Source: Propionicimonas sp.
GTDB taxonomy: Bacteria; Actinomycetota; Actinomycetes; Propionibacteriales; Propionibacteriaceae
DNA length: 64,000 nt
Assembly: GCF_029975155.1 (NCBI RefSeq)
Contig: NZ_JARKPQ010000234.1
Location: 1 to 64,000 of the forward strand
Reading direction: 5' to 3'
The translations under genes were made by a program, and so were the position numbers. The notes beneath the pieces were generated by a model that was given only the letters and a program-made list of their open reading frames with translations, made no database searches and was not told where the DNA came from. Below, in pieces: positions 57,624 to 64,000 of the stretch. How positions within the stretch are numbered: position 1 is the first letter of the stretch; each line of letters starts with the position of its first letter.

Positions 57624-58922
57624 TCACTCGAAGAGGGCTCGGGCGATCCAGTCGTCCTTGGCGAAGCCGCCGGGGATCGCGAAGACGGCTGAGCCGATGG
57701 CGTACGTCCAGTCGTTGAGGGCGTCGCCGGCGTCGAGCCGGTTCTGGATCGGCACGAACTGCTTGGCGATGTTCGCGCAGAAGGCGAGGAAGACCAGACC
57801 CGAGGTGGTCACGGGCACACCGTCCACCACCTCGTTGTGGGTGTAGTTGAGGCCGCGGCGCAGGAACCGCCGGCCGGAGTTCTCGTCGGGGTGCGAGCGC
57901 CGCGCGTGCGCGTCGGCGGGGATGACCGGATTGCCGGCGGCGTCGGTCGCCGCGAGGTCGAGGGCGTCGGTCTCCAGCGTCCCGGTCAGTGGCGCGCCCG
58001 AGTCGAGCCGACGCCCGACCACCTTCTCCTGGCGTTCTCTGGTGGTCCGGTCCCAGAAGTCCAGGTCCATCTCGATCCGCCGCACGACCAGGGTGGTGCC
58101 GCCGACGAACCACGGCAGCGGGTCAGTGGCCCACACGGCCTCGTCCAGAAGCTGACCGGTGGGGTTGCCGGTGCCGTCCAGCTGGCCGAAGAGGTTGCGA
58201 CCGGTCACCGGTGCGCCGGACGCGTCCGTCCCCCGCCACGAGCCGTCCTGCACCCAGAGCGGACGGGCGAAGCTGGCCGCGTCCGCAGTCAGCCGGCGGG
58301 CCGCGTAGTCGACGGTGGTGGCGTCGTCGGCGGCGACGATCGCCAGCAGGTCGCCGCCGTGCCACCGGGCCTGCAGCCGGTCGTGCCGCATCGCCGGGAT
58401 CTCCACGAAGCCGTCCGGACGCTGCCGGGCGAGCCCGGGCAGGGCGAACACCCGCGGGCCGAACCCCACCGTGACCGAGAGGGACACCCCGCCGCGGGCC
58501 AGGTCGGGGGTGGGATCACCCGGAATCGGGCGCCCGGCCATCAGCGCCTGGATGTCCCCGCTCCACAGCTTCAGCAGCTTCACCAGCGGCTCGGCGGACA
58601 GCTTCCGCAACCTGAACGCCACCAGCCTGGTCACCGCGGGGGTCGGGGTGACGATGCCGGCCTGATGCGTCTCGTGGGGCGAGTAGTCGCGACGGATCAC
58701 CGCCTCCACCGGCAGCCGGGGCTCCGGCGTGGCTGCGCGGCTGATCCCGGCCCCGGCAAGCCCACCGGCGAGAGCCCCGGCGCTCGCCGCGCCGGCGTAG
58801 CCGAGCAGGCTCCGGCGGCCGACCGACTCTGCGGGAGCACCGGTGGGCGCACTCTCCGGCCCCTCCGGCGGCGGACGCTCCCCCGCGTCCGGCGCGTCCC
58901 CCGACGACCGATCCCCGGTCAC
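57624..58922 (-). CDS. Tat-exported Dyp-type heme peroxidase (EfeB/DtpA-like)
   Basis: A heme peroxidase of the DyP class, A-type. The 432-residue precursor has a twin-arginine signal (GRRSLLGYAGAASAGALAGGLAGAGISRAA, about residue 36-66). The catalytic GxxDG is GQLDGTGNP, and an arginine-rich region NSGRRFLRRGLNYTH contains the expected distal arginine. The proximal His is probably in RRSHPDEN. The start is GTG, overlapping the PCu(A)C stop. In Streptomyces lividans the homologous DtpA is linked to the copper chaperone ECuC and to GlxA maturation. Confidence 0.9.
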   Translation of the reverse strand: MTGDRSSGDAPDAGERPPPEGPESAPTGAPAESVGRRSLLGYAGAASAGALAGGLAGAGISRAATPEPRLPVEAVIRRDYSPHETHQAGIVTPTPAVTRLVAFRLRKLSAEPLVKLLKLWSGDIQALMAGRPIPGDPTPDLARGGVSLSVTVGFGPRVFALPGLARQRPDGFVEIPAMRHDRLQARWHGGDLLAIVAADDATTVDYAARRLTADAASFARPLWVQDGSWRGTDASGAPVTGRNLFGQLDGTGNPTGQLLDEAVWATDPLPWFVGGTTLVVRRIEMDLDFWDRTTRERQEKVVGRRLDSGAPLTGTLETDALDLAATDAAGNPVIPADAHARRSHPDENSGRRFLRRGLNYTHNEVVDGVPVTTSGLVFLAFCANIAKQFVPIQNRLDAGDALNDWTYAIGSAVFAIPGGFAKDDWIARALFE

Positions 58923-59449
58923 GACGGGCTCTCCGAGGGCGACGCACTCGGCATCGGCGAGTGGTAGTGATCCTCCTCCTCGACGAACTCCTTCACCGGC
59001 GCGGTGACCTCCAGCGTCCGGCCGTCGGAGAAGCGGAGGGTGAGGACGACCTGGTCACCGACCACGAACTCCCGCTTCAGCTGCATCAGCATGATGTGGT
59101 AGCCACCGGGGGTGAGATGGACGTGGCTCCCGGCCGGCACGACCACGCCGTCGACGGCCTCCCGCATCACCATCCTGCCGTCCTGCTCGGCCATCTCATG
59201 GACCTGCACCATGCCGACGTCCGCGCAGTCCGCGCCCACGAGGCGGACGTCCGCGTCGCCGGGGTTCACGATGCTCATGAAGGCGGCGGTCATGGTGGCG
59301 TCCTTGGCGCCGGTGGTGGTGCGGACCCACGGTCCCTCCACGCTCAGCCGTGGCGTCTCCGCCCCGGCCGCGGGGGACGCGGACGGGGTCGCGCAGCCCG
59401 TGAGCACGAGGCCGAGCACAGCGATGGCTGCCCCGAGGATCTTCCGCAT
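58919..59449 (-). CDS. PCu(A)C copper chaperone lipoprotein (ECuC-like)
   Basis: A 176-residue extracytoplasmic copper(I) chaperone. The signal peptide ends VLTGC (lipobox, about residue 19). The metal motif H-M-x10-M-x21-H-x-M is seen as VHEMAEQDGRMVM...GSHVHLTPGGYHIMLM. A His/Met-rich tail (HYHSPMPS) may add a second site. It overlaps the peroxidase gene by 4 bases, suggesting one copper/heme-enzyme transcript. Confidence 0.88.
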   Translation of the reverse strand: MRKILGAAIAVLGLVLTGCATPSASPAAGAETPRLSVEGPWVRTTTGAKDATMTAAFMSIVNPGDADVRLVGADCADVGMVQVHEMAEQDGRMVMREAVDGVVVPAGSHVHLTPGGYHIMLMQLKREFVVGDQVVLTLRFSDGRTLEVTAPVKEFVEEEDHYHSPMPSASPSESPS

Positions 59450-59519
59450 GTCGCTCCTTCACCGGACGGTTCGCACCCATTGTGGCCCGCCGAGGGTGGG
59501 CGGCGGGTGGTTCGGAGGC

Positions 59520-59534
59520 TAGCTTGGCGGTGTG
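59520..59534 (+). promoter_or_regulatory. -10 element predicting a leaderless metallophosphoesterase mRNA
   Basis: TAGCTT (59520-59525) ends six bases before the GTG at 59532. No Shine-Dalgarno sequence is visible and no other start fits the family N-terminus. Confidence 0.45.
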
Positions 59535-60407
59535 CGAACCGCAGAGCACCCACGCCCGCGCCATCTGCTGGCGCACCTGAGCGACACCCACCTGCGCGAC
59601 CCGGCGGACCCTCTCGTACGCGGACTGGTCGATCCGCGGCCGCGACTGGTCGCTGCCCTGGAGGCGGCCGCGGCGCATGCACCGGAGGCGCTGGTGTTCA
59701 CCGGTGATCTGTCCGACGACGGCAGCATAGCGTCATACGTTGAACTACGACGCCTGGTCGAACCGTACGCGCAGGACCTCGGTGCCCGCGTGATCTGGGT
59801 GAACGGCAACCACGACGACCGTGCGGCTTTCGCCGCCACGCTTCTCGACGATCCCACCGCTGGCGATGCCCCGCTCAACCAGATGCACCGGCTGGGTGGG
59901 CTGCGGCTGCTCTGCCTGGACACGACGGTGCCCGGCGCCGACCACGGCGAGATCGCGCCCGCGTCGCTCGACTGGCTGGCCGGCCAGCTCGCCGAGCCCG
60001 CACCCGAGGGGTCGGTCCTCGCCATGCACCACGCGCCGCTGCCCGTCGTCCAGGACCTGGCCGCGAGCTGGGAGCTGCGCGGGCAGGCCGCCCTGGCCGA
60101 GGTGCTGGCACACTCGGACGTCCGGGCCGTCCTCGCCGGGCACTTCCACCAGTCGGGGTTCGGCACGATCGCCGGTGTCGGCGTCCATGCCGCCACCTCG
60201 CTGTGCTACACCCAGGACCTCGCCGCCGGACGCGGCATCCGCGGCCAGGACGGCGCCCAGGGATGGCACCTGGTTTCGGTGTACGCCGACACGATCACGT
60301 CCACCGTCGCACCACTGGGGCACTTCCCCACCGTCGTCGCCGCCCACGACGCCGCCGACTCGGCGGCGCGGCTGGCCGCCCGTGGCGTTCGGATCAGCGA
60401 CTCCTGA
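59532..60407 (+). CDS. Calcineurin-type metallophosphoesterase (CpdA/Rv0805-like)
   Basis: A 291-residue phosphodiesterase with all five metal blocks: HLSDTHLR, FTGDLSDDG, NGNHDDRAAF, MHHAPLP and AGHFHQSGFG. The family hydrolyses cyclic nucleotides and other phosphodiesters; the mycobacterial homologue Rv0805 is a 2',3'-cNMP/cAMP phosphodiesterase. The N-terminal start is GTG and probably leaderless. Confidence 0.87.
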   Translation: MRTAEHPRPRHLLAHLSDTHLRDPADPLVRGLVDPRPRLVAALEAAAAHAPEALVFTGDLSDDGSIASYVELRRLVEPYAQDLGARVIWVNGNHDDRAAFAATLLDDPTAGDAPLNQMHRLGGLRLLCLDTTVPGADHGEIAPASLDWLAGQLAEPAPEGSVLAMHHAPLPVVQDLAASWELRGQAALAEVLAHSDVRAVLAGHFHQSGFGTIAGVGVHAATSLCYTQDLAAGRGIRGQDGAQGWHLVSVYADTITSTVAPLGHFPTVVAAHDAADSAARLAARGVRISDS

Positions 60408-60466
60408 GCGCTGCTCACGAAATCAGCAGGCGACGAATCCTTGCTCACCTCTCGACGTGCCACCTG

Positions 60467-60482
60467 ATACCCCGTAGGGTAT
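60467..60482 (+). promoter_or_regulatory. CsoR/CstR-family operator upstream of the SQR gene
   Basis: ATACCCCGTAGGGTAT, with perfect 6-bp arms around CGTA, lies 38 bases before the SQR ATG. A matching site (centre CCTA) is at 62933-62948 before trxA. This is the typical GC-centred operator of CsoR/CstR repressors, and the repressor gene is at 62214-62546. Confidence 0.82.
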
Positions 60483-60520
60483 AAGCAAGGTCGGCGGGGC
60501 TGCCGGCAGGAGGAGCACGA

Positions 60521-61975
60521 ATGGCAGAGGTCGTCATCCTGGGAGCGGGCGTCGCCGGCCATACCGCCGCACTGCATCTGCGCCGCCTCCTGGGTCGCCA
60601 GCACAAGGTCACCGTGGTGTCGCCCAACTCGCAGTGGAACTGGATCCCGTCCAACATCTGGGTGGGCGTCGGCGAAATGGCGAAGAAGGACGTGGTCTTC
60701 CCCCTCGCGCCGGTGTACGCGCGCAAGGGCATCGCGTTCCACCAGGCGAAGGCGGTCGCGATCCGGCCCGATGGCGACCGCGACGACTCCCGCGGTGCGG
60801 TCGACATCGAGTACACCTCGCCGGGCAGGCCGGGCACCACCGAGCGCCTGCGCTACGACTACCTGGTCAACGCCACCGGCCCGAAGCTGCGCTTCGAGGC
60901 CACCGAGGGCATGGGGCCGGGCGGCCACACCCAGTCGGTGTGCACGGCCGACCACGCGGTCGAGGCCAACGAGAAGCTGCGCGAGGTGATCGCCGTGCTG
61001 AAGTCCGGCACGCCGCAGACCCTGGTCGTCGGCATGGGCCACGGCACGTGCACGTGCGAGGGTGCGGCGTTCGAGTACGTCTTCAACGTCGATCATGAGC
61101 TGCGCGAGGCGGGCGTCCGCGACCTGGCCCGGGTGGTCTATCTCACCAACGAGGCCGCGCTGGGCGACTTCGGTGTGGACGGCATGGTCTTCGACCAGCA
61201 GGGCTTCCAGACCACCAGCGAGCTGTGGACGGGCTCGCTGTTCCGGGAGCGCGGCGTCGAGGCGATCCTCGGCGCGCACGTCTCGAAGGTCGAGGAGCGG
61301 ACCGTCCACTACGAGACCCTGGACGGCGCGACCCACACCCTGGAGTTCGACTTCGCGATGCTGATCCCGCCCTTCGGCGGCGTGCCGCTGAAGGCCTTCG
61401 ACGCCGACGACAACGACATCACCGCGGAGCTGTTCGCCCCGTCCGGCTTCATGAAGGTGGACGCGGACTACACCGCCAAGCCGTACGAGGAGTGGCGCGC
61501 GGAGGACTGGCCGACCACCTATGCCGCCCCCGGCTACGACAACATCTGGGCGGTGGGGATCGCGTTCGCGCCGCCGCACCAGATCTCCCGTCCGCTGAAG
61601 ACCCCGAACGGGACGGTGGTCGCGCCGTCCCCGCCACGCACGGGGATGCCGTCCGGGGTGATGGGCAAGACCGTCGCGCTCACCATCGCGGACCGGATCA
61701 GGCACGGCGTGTCCACTGCGCCGCACACCGCGTCCATGGCCCGGATGGGAGCCGCGTGCGTCGCGTCCGCGGGCACGGGGCTCACGAAGGGCTCAGCCGC
61801 GGCGATGACGATGCTGCCCGTCGTCCCCGACTACCAGCGCTACGCCACCGGACGGGACGAGCGCGAGACCCGCGGGGAACTCGGCCTGCACGGTCACTGG
61901 GTGAAGCTGATGCTGCACCACCTGTTCATCTACAAGGCCAAGGCCCGCCCGGGCTGGCAACTGATCCCGGAGTGA
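60521..61975 (+). CDS. Sulfide:quinone oxidoreductase-like FAD protein
   Basis: A membrane-peripheral flavoprotein that probably oxidises sulfide or persulfide and passes electrons to quinone. The 484-residue protein has the FAD motif VVILGAGVAGHTAALHL. It has SQR-type cysteines in GMGHGTCTCEGAAFEYVFNVDHEL and a further CV in GAACVASAGTG. The quinone-side C-terminus ends in an amphipathic HWVKLMLHHLFIYKAKARPGW. SD AGGAGG precedes the ATG. Co-regulation with TrxA and a CstR-like repressor supports sulfur-species handling. Confidence 0.85.
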   Translation: MAEVVILGAGVAGHTAALHLRRLLGRQHKVTVVSPNSQWNWIPSNIWVGVGEMAKKDVVFPLAPVYARKGIAFHQAKAVAIRPDGDRDDSRGAVDIEYTSPGRPGTTERLRYDYLVNATGPKLRFEATEGMGPGGHTQSVCTADHAVEANEKLREVIAVLKSGTPQTLVVGMGHGTCTCEGAAFEYVFNVDHELREAGVRDLARVVYLTNEAALGDFGVDGMVFDQQGFQTTSELWTGSLFRERGVEAILGAHVSKVEERTVHYETLDGATHTLEFDFAMLIPPFGGVPLKAFDADDNDITAELFAPSGFMKVDADYTAKPYEEWRAEDWPTTYAAPGYDNIWAVGIAFAPPHQISRPLKTPNGTVVAPSPPRTGMPSGVMGKTVALTIADRIRHGVSTAPHTASMARMGAACVASAGTGLTKGSAAAMTMLPVVPDYQRYATGRDERETRGELGLHGHWVKLMLHHLFIYKAKARPGWQLIPE

Positions 61976-61977
61976 CG

Positions 61978-62142
61978 ATGAACCAGACCACCACCCACGG
62001 CGACCCGGTCGCCGACCTGTCCACGTCTCCGCTGCCGACGAAGAAGACCCTGGCGATGCGCCGCAACCTGCCGTTCCAGGTCACCCGGTTCCTGTCCTTC
62101 AACAGCCGGATCATGCGCATGGTGATCAAGGGCCACCACTAG
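61978..62142 (+). CDS. 54-residue basic protein coupled to the SQR-like gene
   Basis: A short frame starts 2 bases after the SQR stop (TGACGATG) and ends at TAG 62140-62142, directly before a 37-bp palindrome. The C-terminal part is basic and amphipathic (MRRNLPFQVTRFLSFNSRIMRMVIKGHH). No domain is recognised. The position suggests an SQR partner, for instance a membrane-targeting peptide. It is a real candidate because of tight coupling and the same terminator. Confidence 0.7.
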   Translation: MNQTTTHGDPVADLSTSPLPTKKTLAMRRNLPFQVTRFLSFNSRIMRMVIKGHH

Positions 62143-62220
62143 CGCCTGAACGAAAAGGGGACGGGTCCTTTTCCGTTCAGGCGTGAACGGAAAAGGACCC
62201 GTCCCCTTTTCGTTCAGGCG
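62143..62220. repeat. Palindromic repeat family A variant: perfect 37-bp arms, bidirectional terminator-like
   Basis: The arms 62143-62179 and 62184-62220 are exact complements over 37 bases around the loop GGCG. The right arm holds the stop codon of the minus-strand CstR gene (62214-62216) and the left arm starts at the stop of the plus-strand small gene. It is the longest stem in the window. Confidence 0.9.
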
Positions 62221-62546
62221 AGGGAGAGGAAGAGCTTCTCCAGGGACGAGGTGTCCACGCTGCTGCCGGACGGGTCGTCGCTGATGCACTGCTTGAGGCC
62301 GGCGGCGATCACGGCGAAGCCGGCCCGGTCCAGAGCCTTGGAGACGGCGGCCAGCTGCGTGACGATCTCCTTGCAGTCACGGCCGTCCTCGATCATCCGG
62401 ATGATGCCGCCGATCTGTCCCTGGGCGCGCTTGAGGCGCTTGAGCACCCCGGCAAGGTCATCGGTGTCGAGCTGCATGACGAAGTCCCCCTCGGCGAATC
62501 GGACGGTGCCGATCTTACCCGTGGGAGTATCCGCCCCGGGACTCAT
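62214..62546 (-). CDS. cstR: CsoR-family repressor, persulfide-sensor (CstR) subtype
   Basis: A 110-residue all-helical repressor (LAGVLKRLKRAQGQIGGIIRMIEDGRDCKEIVTQLAAVSKALDRAGFAVIAAGLKQCISDD). Copper-sensing CsoR proteins use Cys-His-Cys. Here both cysteines are kept (RDCKE, LKQCI), but the histidine position four residues before the second cysteine is Gly. That loss marks CstR-type persulfide sensors rather than copper sensors. It overlaps trxA by 4 bases (ATGA) and targets the 60467 and 62933 sites. An internal ATG (MQLDTDDL) is a possible start. Confidence 0.85.
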   Translation of the reverse strand: MSPGADTPTGKIGTVRFAEGDFVMQLDTDDLAGVLKRLKRAQGQIGGIIRMIEDGRDCKEIVTQLAAVSKALDRAGFAVIAAGLKQCISDDPSGSSVDTSSLEKLFLSLA

Positions 62547-62917
62547 GACGCCTCCGAGTCCTGCTGTTCGGCGAGTTCCGCGCGGACGGCGTCCATGTCG
62601 GCTGCGCGGACGGCCGCGATCAGCTCCTCCAGCGCGGGCGCAGGCATCGCACCGGGCTGCGCGTAGACGAGGATGCCCTCGCGGAAGACCATCAGTGTCG
62701 GGATCGACATGATCCGCGCCGCCGCGGCCAACTCACGCTCCGCCTCGGTGTCCACCTTGCCGAACACGAGATCGGCGTGCTTCTCCGACGCCGCCTCGTA
62801 GACCGGCGCGAACATCCGGCAGGGACCGCACCAGGCGGCCCAGAAGTCCACCAGCACGATGTCGTTGTCGGTCACGGTCTGCTCGAAGTCCGCGGCCGTG
62901 AGGTTCTGTGTCGCCAT
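62543..62917 (-). CDS. trxA: Thioredoxin
   Basis: A 124-residue cytosolic thioredoxin with WAAWCGPCRMFAPVYE and the cis-proline MSIPTLMVF, with an acidic C-terminal tail longer than usual. It lies under the CstR operator (62933-62948), 16 bases before the start. Thioredoxin can reduce persulfides, which links it to the SQR module rather than general redox. It is coupled to the CstR gene. Confidence 0.93.
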   Translation of the reverse strand: MATQNLTAADFEQTVTDNDIVLVDFWAAWCGPCRMFAPVYEAASEKHADLVFGKVDTEAERELAAAARIMSIPTLMVFREGILVYAQPGAMPAPALEELIAAVRAADMDAVRAELAEQQDSEAS

Positions 62918-62932
62918 GCCATTCCTTCCGAT

Positions 62933-62948
62933 ATACCCCCTAGGGTAT
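62933..62948 (-). promoter_or_regulatory. CsoR/CstR-family operator upstream of trxA-cstR
   Basis: ATACCC and GGGTAT flank the 4-base centre CCTA, directly upstream of trxA. It is identical in arms to the site at 60467-60482, so trxA-cstR would be autoregulated and co-induced with the SQR genes. Confidence 0.82.
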
Positions 62949-63039
62949 CACGGGGACGTCGCACGGCCAGTGTCGCCGAGGTGGCGGACCCACCGGGTCA
63001 ACAGTACCCGGGAGCCCGCCACGTCAACGGGACGGAAGG

Positions 63040-63768
63040 TCAGCGCGCGCGCAGGTACGCGACGCTGTCGGCGACCTCCGCGACGGCGTCCGTCGCGTAG
63101 TCGAACTCGATCACCCAGGTGCGGTTCGGCGATGCGTCCAGGATCGGCGCGAGTTCCATGGAGCCGTTGCCCAGCACGACGTTGGTCGCCCCGCTCCGCG
63201 ACGGCAGCAGCGGGCCGTCCTTGACGTGGAGATGGGTGATCCGGTCGCCATAGGTGGCCAGCAGTCCGGGTACGTTCCGGCCGCCGGCGGTCGCCCAGTA
63301 GGTGTCGACCTCCAGCACCACGCGGTCGTCGAGCAGCGACACGAAGAAGTCGTAGGCGGGCACGCCGTCCACGTCCGGCGCGGTGAACTCGAAGTCGTGG
63401 TTGTGGTAGCCGACGGCGATCCCGGCCTCGACGAACCGGTCAACCTGGGTGTTCAGGCCGTCCGCGAGCTCACGGATGCCCGCCTCGGACTGCCACTTCT
63501 CGGGATCCCAGTACGGCTGGAACACCGTGCCGATGCCGAGCGCCTTCGCCGCAGCGAGGACGGCGTCCGGCTCCGCCAGCAGCATGGCGTGAGCGCTGCC
63601 GGCCTTGAGACCGTTCGCCGCCAGAGCCTCGGGCAGCCAGTCGAAGTTCTCGATGCCGAACGGCTCCACCTCGTCCACGCCCATCGCGGCGACGGCGGCG
63701 AGAGCGGCGTCCCGATCGGACGCCAACTGGTCGCGCAGGGTGTAGAGCTGAATGCTGACAGTGGCCAC
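63040..63768 (-). CDS. Sugar phosphate isomerase/epimerase (IolE/xylose isomerase-like barrel)
   Basis: A 242-residue TIM-barrel enzyme. Motifs are IQLYTLRDQL, GYHNHDFEF (metal His and Glu), LEVDTYWATAGG and HLHVKDGP, with the last metal-binding IEFDY. This pattern matches inosose dehydratase/epimerases of sugar catabolism. GTG 63768 is chosen because GGGAGG lies four bases upstream; ATG 63780 has no ribosome site. It is divergent from an oxidoreductase gene, a common pairing in sugar and inositol pathways. Confidence 0.82.
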   Translation of the reverse strand: MATVSIQLYTLRDQLASDRDAALAAVAAMGVDEVEPFGIENFDWLPEALAANGLKAGSAHAMLLAEPDAVLAAAKALGIGTVFQPYWDPEKWQSEAGIRELADGLNTQVDRFVEAGIAVGYHNHDFEFTAPDVDGVPAYDFFVSLLDDRVVLEVDTYWATAGGRNVPGLLATYGDRITHLHVKDGPLLPSRSGATNVVLGNGSMELAPILDASPNRTWVIEFDYATDAVAEVADSVAYLRAR

Positions 63769-63789
63769 GTTGCCTCCCATAGTTGGTAT

Positions 63790-63836
63790 TGATCGCGCTC
63801 CCACCGCTCTGAGAGGATAGGATGATCGCGCTCTCA
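63790..63836. promoter_or_regulatory. Twin LacI-type operators in the divergent promoter
   Basis: TGATCGCGCTCCCA (63790-63803) and TGATCGCGCTCTCA (63823-63836) are near-identical imperfect palindromes with a central GCGC, 33 bp apart (about three helical turns). They lie between the divergent isomerase and oxidoreductase genes. A LacI-family repressor probably controls both genes; none of the window's LacI genes is next to it. Confidence 0.65.
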
Positions 63837-63928
63837 CCGTACCGCTTCGCGCCGGTTCCAGCGAGTCCCGATGAATAATCGGACGCTGGCGCGAGACGGT
63901 CTGCAGCATCGATTACGAAGGAGTGATT

Positions 63929-64000
63929 GTGGGCACGTTTCGCGTAGGCATCATCGGGGTGGGTTTCATCGGCACCCTCAAACACCTGGAGGGACTGGCC
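63929..64000 (+). CDS. Gfo/Idh/MocA-type oxidoreductase (5' end only)
   Basis: The window ends after 24 codons. The reading starts at GTG 63929 with SD GAAGGAG (63917-63923) and encodes MGTFRVGIIGVGFIGTLKHLEGLA. That is a Rossmann GxGxxG (GVGFIG) as in Gfo/Idh/MocA dehydrogenases. The pairing with a sugar isomerase supports a sugar or polyol pathway. Confidence 0.7.
   Translation, partial: MGTFRVGIIGVGFIGTLKHLEGLA

Noticed and set aside
62214..62546. Copper-sensing CsoR
   Set aside because: The histidine ligand of the Cys-His-Cys copper site is missing and neighbours are sulfur and thiol genes, not copper exporters.

Overview
The window is a 64 kb piece of a very GC-rich actinobacterial chromosome. 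Mycothiol genes (mshD, mtr), the nucleoid protein Lsr2, GlnR, ClpC, a bS22-type 33-residue ribosomal protein and a BldC-like regulator all point to Actinomycetota. Several gene orders match the mycobacterial core as I recall it: ygfZ/nitrobindin...glnR-mshD; ppk-mutT1; phosphatase-TlpA-CcdA-ResB-CcsB; epimerase...proC-bldC-bS22; and ppa/dacB-DUF2342-tilS-hpt-ftsH-folE-folP-folB-folK-DUF3180...lsr2-clpC...radA. The repeat style suggests Propionibacteriales, but that is inference. I see no tRNA, rRNA, CRISPR array, prophage or transposase gene.

Layout. 0-7.8 kb: an EmrB/QacA-type exporter with its TetR regulator, a DUF480-methyltransferase fusion, a hydrolase, YgfZ, nitrobindin and Dtd. 7.8-18.4 kb: a nitrogen/phosphate block of glnR, mshD, ppk1, a MutT1-type Nudix-phosphatase, a LacI regulator and pstSCAB behind a PHO-box-like repeat. 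18.4-24 kb: a DUF2510 membrane protein, a GH3 lipoprotein, mycothione reductase, a PCD-glyoxalase fusion and a GNAT protein. 24-29 kb: a system II cytochrome c maturation operon (phosphatase, TlpA-like, CcdA, ResB, CcsB). 29-38.6 kb: MerR, a glutaredoxin-like protein, bS22, an HNH protein, a BldC-like protein, PfkB, VOC, proC, asd and an epimerase. 38.9-46 kb: radA, exported proteins, clpC and lsr2. 46-57.4 kb: the folate, ftsH, hpt, tilS, dacB and ppa region. 57.6-60.4 kb: a Dyp peroxidase, a PCu(A)C copper chaperone and a metallophosphoesterase. 60.5-63 kb: a sulfide/persulfide module (SQR-like flavoprotein, 54-residue protein, TrxA, CstR-like repressor) with two matching operators. 63-64 kb: a divergent sugar-isomerase/oxidoreductase pair with twin LacI-type operators.

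The most unusual property is the density and placement of dispersed palindromic repeats. At least six families occur. Some form hairpins of up to 37 perfect base pairs at convergent gene ends and contain stop codons. Others lie in frame inside genes: in the middle of YgfZ, in the C-terminal tail of ResB, and between the start codon and the signal peptide of the TlpA-like lipoprotein. One pair brackets a foreign-looking AbiEi-like gene between folE and folP, and that gene ends inside the repeat. Another pair forms 29-bp inverted flanks around the DUF2510 gene. This resembles the in-frame palindromic elements known from Rickettsia and deserves comparative follow-up.
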